This document shows, in pieces, positions 59,093 through 64,000 of a stretch of DNA of 64,000 nt. A program made the position numbers and the translations under genes. The notes under the pieces were generated by a model that saw only the letters and a list, made by a program, of their open reading frames with translations, made no database searches and was not told the DNA's origin. How positions within the stretch are numbered: position 1 is the first letter of the stretch; each line of letters begins with the position of its first letter. Source of the DNA: Vulcanimicrobiota bacterium (GTDB taxonomy: Bacteria > Vulcanimicrobiota > Vulcanimicrobiia > Vulcanimicrobiales > Vulcanimicrobiaceae); contig DAIDHQ010000030.1 of NCBI GenBank assembly GCA_027459645.1, positions 225,493 to 289,492 of the forward strand. The letters run 5' to 3'.

Positions 59093-60523
59093 ATGTTGCT
59101 CGGCATTCGCGTTCCTGATTATCCGCTTGCCGTTGCTTTGCGCGGTCACGCCTATGCCGGCGACGTGCCGCTGCTCGTCGCCGATCGCTTCGATCGGGGC
59201 CGCGTCATCGCGCTCGACGATCGCGCGCGTTCCTGCGGTGCGCGGGTCGGTCAAACCGTCACTCAGGCTGCGGCCGTTGCCGCGCGCGCGCGCGTGGCCG
59301 TTCATGACGCACCAGCCGCGACGGCGCTATGGAACGACATGCTCGATGCGCTCGACGCGGTCACGCCGCTCGTCGAAGACGTTCGGGAGGGCATCGCGTT
59401 TCTCGACATGCGCGGGATCGCGGGCGATGCAGAACAATGGTTTGCTCGAGTGCACGGCGCGCTCGACCGTTTCGGCGTTCCTCTCGTGACGGGACTCGGT
59501 CCCAACCGTTTTTGCGCCTATGCCGCCGGATGGATCGGCGATCGTACGTGCATCGACGGCGACGCGAGCGAACGGCTCGCACCCCTACCGCTCGATGTGT
59601 TGGATCTCGACGGCGATGCGCGAGCGCGCCTGCACTTGCTCGGCGTTACGACCCTCGGCGAACTCGCGCGTCTGCCGCACGGCCCGTTCGTGCGCCGGTT
59701 CGGGCGCCCTGCCGCGCGTTGGCACGAGTGGGCGCGCGGTATCGATCGCACGCCGTTTCTTCCCCGCGGACATGCCGTCACGATCGAAGCCTCGATGTTC
59801 GGCGAAGGAGCGGCAGAAAGCGAAGAAGCGGTACTCTTCGCCATTCGCGTTTTGCTTGCGCGCATCTGCAGCGATTTAGAACGTTGCGGCCGGCGTGCGA
59901 GCGTTCTCGAACTGACCGTCGAACTCGAAAACGCACGAACCGAAACGGTCGAAATTCTGCTCGCTGCGGCAACTGCAAGCGAACGCGACATGCTCGACGT
60001 CGTGCGCGCCAAGCTCGAAGGGCTCGCGTTCGACGCTCCGCTGTGCGGGCTGCGCATGCGTGCGTTGCGTTTAGAAGAAGGCGGTGAAGCGCTTCCGCTC
60101 GTGCGCAACGACGAGATCGACCCTCAGAACGTTGCCGTCGTGCTCGCGCGTTTGGAGGCGATGTTGGGCGAACCGGTACGGCGCGCGCGTGCATGCGCGG
60201 CTCATCCGCTCGAAGAGCGTTTCACCTACGAACCGTTCACCGTCTCGATGCTCGGCGGCGAAAATACGGCCGCCGATCCTCATCCCGTGCCGCAACTGCG
60301 CTTGCTGGAGGTCAAGGAAATCGACGTTCGGCTCGCTCGCGGCGAACCTTCGATCGTCGACGGCCGAAACGTCGTCACATGCACCGGGCCCTGGCGCATC
60401 AACGACGGTTGGTTCTCCGCTCCGGTCGAGCGCGACGAATACGACGTCGTGCTGAACGACGGAAACGCGTATCGCATCTATCACCAAGGAACGCACTGGT
60501 ATCTGCGGGGTGCTTATGATTGA
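59093..60523 (+). CDS. imuB: ImuB, inactive Y-family polymerase-like mutasome hub
   Basis: A 476-residue protein with the Y-family layout. The palm/fingers region (1-165) opens with LGIRVPDYPLAVAL in place of the catalytic D-x-D, and VREGIAFLDMRG stands where S-x-D-E is expected. The thumb has HLLGVTTLGELARLP, and a little-finger-like region follows. The C-terminal ImuB tail has INDGWF and EYDVVLNDGNAYRIYHQGTH. Loss of catalytic acids is normal for ImuB, which tethers DnaE2 to the beta clamp. Its end overlaps the nuclease-like gene by 8 bases. Confidence 0.9.
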   Translation: MLLGIRVPDYPLAVALRGHAYAGDVPLLVADRFDRGRVIALDDRARSCGARVGQTVTQAAAVAARARVAVHDAPAATALWNDMLDALDAVTPLVEDVREGIAFLDMRGIAGDAEQWFARVHGALDRFGVPLVTGLGPNRFCAYAAGWIGDRTCIDGDASERLAPLPLDVLDLDGDARARLHLLGVTTLGELARLPHGPFVRRFGRPAARWHEWARGIDRTPFLPRGHAVTIEASMFGEGAAESEEAVLFAIRVLLARICSDLERCGRRASVLELTVELENARTETVEILLAAATASERDMLDVVRAKLEGLAFDAPLCGLRMRALRLEEGGEALPLVRNDEIDPQNVAVVLARLEAMLGEPVRRARACAAHPLEERFTYEPFTVSMLGGENTAADPHPVPQLRLLEVKEIDVRLARGEPSIVDGRNVVTCTGPWRINDGWFSAPVERDEYDVVLNDGNAYRIYHQGTHWYLRGAYD

Positions 60524-61007
60524 CGTCGAGAGGGCTTCTTGCGCGGCGTTTCAACGCGTTGCGGCGGCATGGCTTCGCAGCGGGCAGATCACGAGGACGA
60601 ACCACTTGCTCTCGCCGCTCGAAGAACTGGGCGGGTTCAATTACGGATTCGTCTATCTGCTCGAGCTGCGGGACCGAACGATGCCGGCCGTCAAGATCGG
60701 CTATTCGGATAACCCGATGCGGCGCATCCGCGAGATCAAGCAAAACTACCGCTATGGAACGGAATTACGCCTGCGCGCGTGCTTCGTCGGCGAGCAAGCC
60801 AAGGAACGCGAGTTGCACAAACGCTTCGCACACCTACACGTCGAAAACGAGCGCTTTTTCGATTCCGCGGCGATCGATGCAACCTTTGCCGAAGAACGGG
60901 AACGCGTGCGCGCGCGTCTACGCGCGTTGCACCTCTGCGGAACGGAGTGCGAGCAATTGGTCAAGCATCTCGATTTACGCATGCTCGCGACATGGCTGCG
61001 GCGGTAA
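60516..61007 (+). CDS. T5orf172/GIY-YIG-like protein inside the mutasome operon
   Basis: A 163-residue protein. The core (about 42-118) reads GFVYLLEL...AVKIGYSDNPMRRIREIKQN, then LRLRACFVGEQAKERELHKR and HVENERFFDS. This matches the T5orf172/MUG113 branch of the GIY-YIG fold: paired Y-x-L and K-I-G-x-S, R in the helix, E-x-x-L-H, and a terminal E-x-F. Such domains bind or cut DNA. The N-terminal 40 residues are helical. It overlaps imuB by 8 bases and dnaE2 by 16, so it is translated as part of the SOS-controlled operon. A homing or parasitic element is the alternative, but the tight overlaps argue for a functional member. Confidence 0.8.
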   Translation: MIDVERASCAAFQRVAAAWLRSGQITRTNHLLSPLEELGGFNYGFVYLLELRDRTMPAVKIGYSDNPMRRIREIKQNYRYGTELRLRACFVGEQAKERELHKRFAHLHVENERFFDSAAIDATFAEERERVRARLRALHLCGTECEQLVKHLDLRMLATWLRR

Positions 61008-64000
61008 ACGGCTACGCCGAACTTCACTGCTGGTCCAACTTCACGTTCCTGGCCGGTGCCTCGCATCCGGAAGAACTCGTCGGACGCGCGTGCGAGCTTG
61101 GGCTGCAAGCGATCGCGCTCACCGATCGCGACGGCCTCTACGGCAGCGTCCGCTTTGCAAGCGCCGCCCGTCGCGCCGGCCTCGCCGCCATTATCGGCGC
61201 CGAACTCACCTTCGCCGATGCGAGCCGCATCGTACTTCTCGCCGAAAACGCGGCCGGGTATGCACATTGCTGTGAGCTGATCTCCCGCGCACAGATGCGC
61301 GGCAGCAAGGGCGATGCGCGGCTGTTGTTCGAGGATCTCGACGGACGCAGCGCCGGCTTGATCGCGTTGACGCGCGAGAGCGACCGCGAACGCCTAGCGT
61401 CGTTGCGTGAGATCTTTCGCGAACGGCTGTATCTAGAGTTACAGCAGCACCTCAACCCGGCCGATACGCTGCAGAACGATCGGTTGCTGGCGCTCGCCCG
61501 CGAGTTGCACCTGCCCTACGTCGCCACCAACGGGGCCGTCTACGCGCGGCGTGAAGATGCCCCCCTCGCCGACGTTCTGGCGTGCGTGAAAGAAACGACG
61601 ACGCTCGAGCAAGCGCGGATCGATCACCGGTTGCGACCGAATGCCGAATACCATCTCAAATCCGCCGCGGCGATGCGCAGACTCTTCGCCTCGCATCCCG
61701 AGGCGGTCGATGCGTCTCTTGAAATCGCCCACCGCTGTGCGTTTCGTCTGGAGCGCCTAACCGGGCAATTTCCGCTCTTTACGGTGCCTGACGGATATAC
61801 GCGCCAGACGTATCTGCGCGAGCTCGTATATCGCGGGGCGGCCGAGCGTTACGGCAAACCGCTCGCGAACGGCGTCGAACGCCAACTCGATTACGAACTC
61901 GGCATCATCGCCAAAATGGATCTTGCCGGATACTTTTTGATCGTCTGGGATATCGTCCAAGCGGCGCAACGTTTGGGCGTGCTTTGCCAGGGACGCGGGT
62001 CGGCGGCGAATTCGGCAGTCTGTTACGCGCTCGGCATCACCGCCGTCGATCCGATCGGTATGAATCTGCTCTTCGAACGCTTTATGTCGGAAGAGCGGCA
62101 AGAGATTCCCGATATCGACATCGATTTCGCGCATCAAGATCGCGAGAAGGTGATTCAATACGTCTATGAACGGTACGGTCGAAGCAATGCGGCAATGGCG
62201 GCGGAGGTCATCACGTATCGCACGCGTTCGGCCTTGCGCGACGTCGGAAAGGCGCTCGGGCTTTCACTCGCGCAGGTCGACGCCGTCGTGCGAGAGTTCG
62301 ACGCGCGTGAATCGCTCTCTGGGGCGACCGGCCAAAACGACGACGCCGAAGCACGCCAGCCCGACTCGGTGCAAAAACGGCGCGATCTCGACGCGAGTTC
62401 CAACGTCCGCCAGTCGCGTACGCCGCTAACGCCGGGGTTTCGCGGCAAGGACAGTGCCGCCGACCCGGATCCTCACGTCGCATCTGCAGTCGCCGGCGAA
62501 CTCGGACGGCGTCTATACGCGTTCTGCCGCCGCATCGACGGTTTCCCGCGCCACATGGGCATTCATTCCGGAGGCATGGTTCTCACGCGCGATCCCCTGG
62601 TGCGCGTGGCGCCGGTGGAATGGGCGAGCATGCGTGATCGTAGCGTGTTGCAGTGGGATAAGGATGATCTTCAAGAACTTGGACTCATCAAGATCGATTT
62701 GTTGGGGTTAGGGATGCTTTCGCTCTTGCGTGAGGCGTTTGCCATCCACGCGCGCGTGCATGGCGGGGAGCATCCCTTGGCGCTACACACCATTCCGGCA
62801 GATGATCCGCCGACGTACGCGATGATGACGCGCGCCGATACGATCGGCGTCTTTCAGATCGAATCGCGGGCGCAGCAATCGATGCTCCCGCGGATGAAGC
62901 CGCGATGTTTTTACGATATCGTCATGCAGGTGGCGATCATTCGCCCGGGACCGATTCAAGGGCAGATGATTCATCCGTTTTTGCGTCGTCGCGAAGGGCT
63001 TGAGGCCGTGGAGTATCCGCATCCGCGCTTGCGCCCGATTCTCGAACGCACCTTGGGCGTGCCGCTCTTTCAGGAGCAGGGCATGCGACTGGCCATTGAG
63101 GCTGCGGGATTTTCTGCCGGAGAAGCGGATCGCTTACGACGCGCGATGGGCCATAAGCGCTCGCATGAACGGATGGATGAAATTCATGCGTCGCTAGTGG
63201 AGGGGATGGTGCGAAACGATATCGATCGCGAGGCGGCCGAACGGCTTTTTGCAATGCTCGAAGGCTTTGCCGATTACGGCTTTCCCGAATCGCATGCGGC
63301 GAGTTTTGCGTTGCTGGCGTATGCATCGGCGTATGTGAAGTGCCACTTCCCCGCCATTTTCGCCGCTGCGATTCTCAATGTGCAACCGATGGGCTTTTAT
63401 TCCACGGAAGTGCTTGTCAACGATGCTAAGCGGCATGATGTCACGATCAAATCCGTTGCGGTGAATGCGAGTGAGTTTCTTTCGCATGTCGATGCCGATG
63501 GGGCATTACGTTTGGGTTATCATCTCGTGCGCGATATCGGTTCGGTCCAGCGCGAGCGTATCGAACGTGCGCTAGCTGGCGGAATGCCGTTTCGCGATCT
63601 CGATGAGTTCATTGCGCGAACGCAACTCGATCTTCCGGCCTTGGAATCCCTTGCGGCGGCCGGGGCGTTCCAACCGTGGTATGCGGCGCGACGCGATGCA
63701 CTCTGGGCTCTGCGCGCCGCGTGCGAGCGACGTGAACGCGGGGCATTAGCGGCGCGTATGGACGTTGCCGAACCGCAGGCCGTTTTCTCGGCGTTACCGG
63801 CCAAGACGACGACGGCATTGGATCTTTGGTCGATCGGCCTCACGCCTGGCGTGCATGCAATCTCGCATTTTCGGACCCAACTCGATGCGCAGCGCGTGCT
63901 CGCAGCACAGCAGTTGCCGGCAATGCCGAATAATCTCATCTGTCGCGTCGGCGGGATGGTGATTACGCGCCAGAAACCGGCGACAGCCAAAGGCTTTGTC
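60992..64000 (+). CDS. dnaE2: Error-prone DNA polymerase DnaE2/ImuC, 3' truncated by window end
   Basis: 1003 codons are present in one open frame to the last base; DnaE2 proteins are about 1000-1100 residues, so little is missing. The PHP domain opens ELHCWSNFTFLAGASHPEEL, with the degenerate metal site usual in DnaE2. The polymerase acids are in PDIDIDF (D374, D376), with a third in IKIDLLGLG. PGPIQG and the late DYGFPESHAASFALLAYASA are also typical. About 55 residues near 440-495 look like an insertion (RESLSGATGQNDDAEARQPD onward) before RIDGFPRHMGIHSGGMVL. It does translesion synthesis with ImuA/ImuB. The start overlaps the T5orf172-like gene. Confidence 0.95.
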   Translation, partial: MAAAVNGYAELHCWSNFTFLAGASHPEELVGRACELGLQAIALTDRDGLYGSVRFASAARRAGLAAIIGAELTFADASRIVLLAENAAGYAHCCELISRAQMRGSKGDARLLFEDLDGRSAGLIALTRESDRERLASLREIFRERLYLELQQHLNPADTLQNDRLLALARELHLPYVATNGAVYARREDAPLADVLACVKETTTLEQARIDHRLRPNAEYHLKSAAAMRRLFASHPEAVDASLEIAHRCAFRLERLTGQFPLFTVPDGYTRQTYLRELVYRGAAERYGKPLANGVERQLDYELGIIAKMDLAGYFLIVWDIVQAAQRLGVLCQGRGSAANSAVCYALGITAVDPIGMNLLFERFMSEERQEIPDIDIDFAHQDREKVIQYVYERYGRSNAAMAAEVITYRTRSALRDVGKALGLSLAQVDAVVREFDARESLSGATGQNDDAEARQPDSVQKRRDLDASSNVRQSRTPLTPGFRGKDSAADPDPHVASAVAGELGRRLYAFCRRIDGFPRHMGIHSGGMVLTRDPLVRVAPVEWASMRDRSVLQWDKDDLQELGLIKIDLLGLGMLSLLREAFAIHARVHGGEHPLALHTIPADDPPTYAMMTRADTIGVFQIESRAQQSMLPRMKPRCFYDIVMQVAIIRPGPIQGQMIHPFLRRREGLEAVEYPHPRLRPILERTLGVPLFQEQGMRLAIEAAGFSAGEADRLRRAMGHKRSHERMDEIHASLVEGMVRNDIDREAAERLFAMLEGFADYGFPESHAASFALLAYASAYVKCHFPAIFAAAILNVQPMGFYSTEVLVNDAKRHDVTIKSVAVNASEFLSHVDADGALRLGYHLVRDIGSVQRERIERALAGGMPFRDLDEFIARTQLDLPALESLAAAGAFQPWYAARRDALWALRAACERRERGALAARMDVAEPQAVFSALPAKTTTALDLWSIGLTPGVHAISHFRTQLDAQRVLAAQQLPAMPNNLICRVGGMVITRQKPATAKGFV

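Noticed and set aside
62280..62520. Frameshift or pseudogene in dnaE2
   Set aside because: I translated across the odd segment and the frame stays open and rejoins the conserved FPRHMGIHSGG region.
1..64000. tRNA genes, CRISPR arrays, transposases or phage genes
   Set aside because: None was recognised: no spaced direct repeats, no transposase or integrase motifs, no tRNA-like cloverleaf noticed by eye.

Overview
The window is a high-GC, densely coded bacterial chromosome segment of 64 kb. It has many GTG and TTG starts, many ATGA/TGATG stop-start overlaps, and no stretch above about 300 bases without a gene. I see no tRNA, rRNA, CRISPR array, insertion sequence or prophage. The gene set (ribosomal L1/L10/L12, a complete type-III flagellar export apparatus with chemotaxis genes, FliY-like and MotE-like proteins, an ImuA/ImuB/DnaE2 mutasome, Gram-positive-type SOS boxes) suggests a deep-branching, didermic or atypical phylum. 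My best guess is Candidatus Eremiobacterota (WPS-2/Vulcanimicrobiota). That is an inference from overall flavour and was not tested by any search.

Region 1 (1-4378): the end of rplA, then an orphan MbcA/ParS-like protein and two beta-carbonic anhydrases on the opposite strand, then a well-formed L10 leader with its attenuator, rplJ and rplL. The usual rplKAJL block is therefore interrupted, and rpoB does not follow. A CcdC-like membrane protein and a small unknown gene come next. Region 2 (4379-13342): a TetR/MFS efflux pair with a probable leaderless, self-repressed promoter; M48 and M13 metallopeptidases; a membrane H+-pyrophosphatase; a soluble pyrophosphatase; and a divergent geranylgeranyl-reductase-like flavoprotein.

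Region 3 (13364-19244): cheR, cheB, the flagellar sigma factor fliA, a small flagellar-operon protein, a proline-rich FliK-like protein, an FlhB C-terminal homologue and an unknown gene. Region 4 (19255-28218): ftsY, recA and recX behind a LexA-like palindrome; an FNT channel; a response regulator and soluble histidine kinase; a small nuclease-fold protein; hpt; a secreted GH125 mannosidase; and purA behind a large folded leader that appears to sequester the ribosome binding site.

Region 5 (28263-57373): the main flagellar and chemotaxis locus, fliF-G-H-I-J-motE, then fliK-flgD-(TIGR02530)-flgE-flbD-motAB-fliM-fliY-fliOPQR, flhB-flhA-pilZ, cheY-cheC-cheA-cheW. It is interrupted by trpE-trpG and a DAHP synthase, and by one antiparallel Vgb-like lipoprotein. 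The DAHP synthase is preceded by a Trp-rich leader peptide and a perfect attenuator. fliK is preceded by a three-way-junction-like leader. Sigma-28 boxes stand before fliF and cheY, and weakly before motA. Absent here are flgB, flgC, fliE, fliL, flhF and flhG.

Region 6 (57466-64000): a secreted unknown, then an SOS-type promoter in which a perfect LexA-like palindrome fills the -35/-10 spacer. It drives a probably leaderless imuA-imuB-(T5orf172/GIY-YIG-like)-dnaE2 operon. The nuclease-like gene, translationally overlapped between imuB and dnaE2, is the most unusual system in the window.
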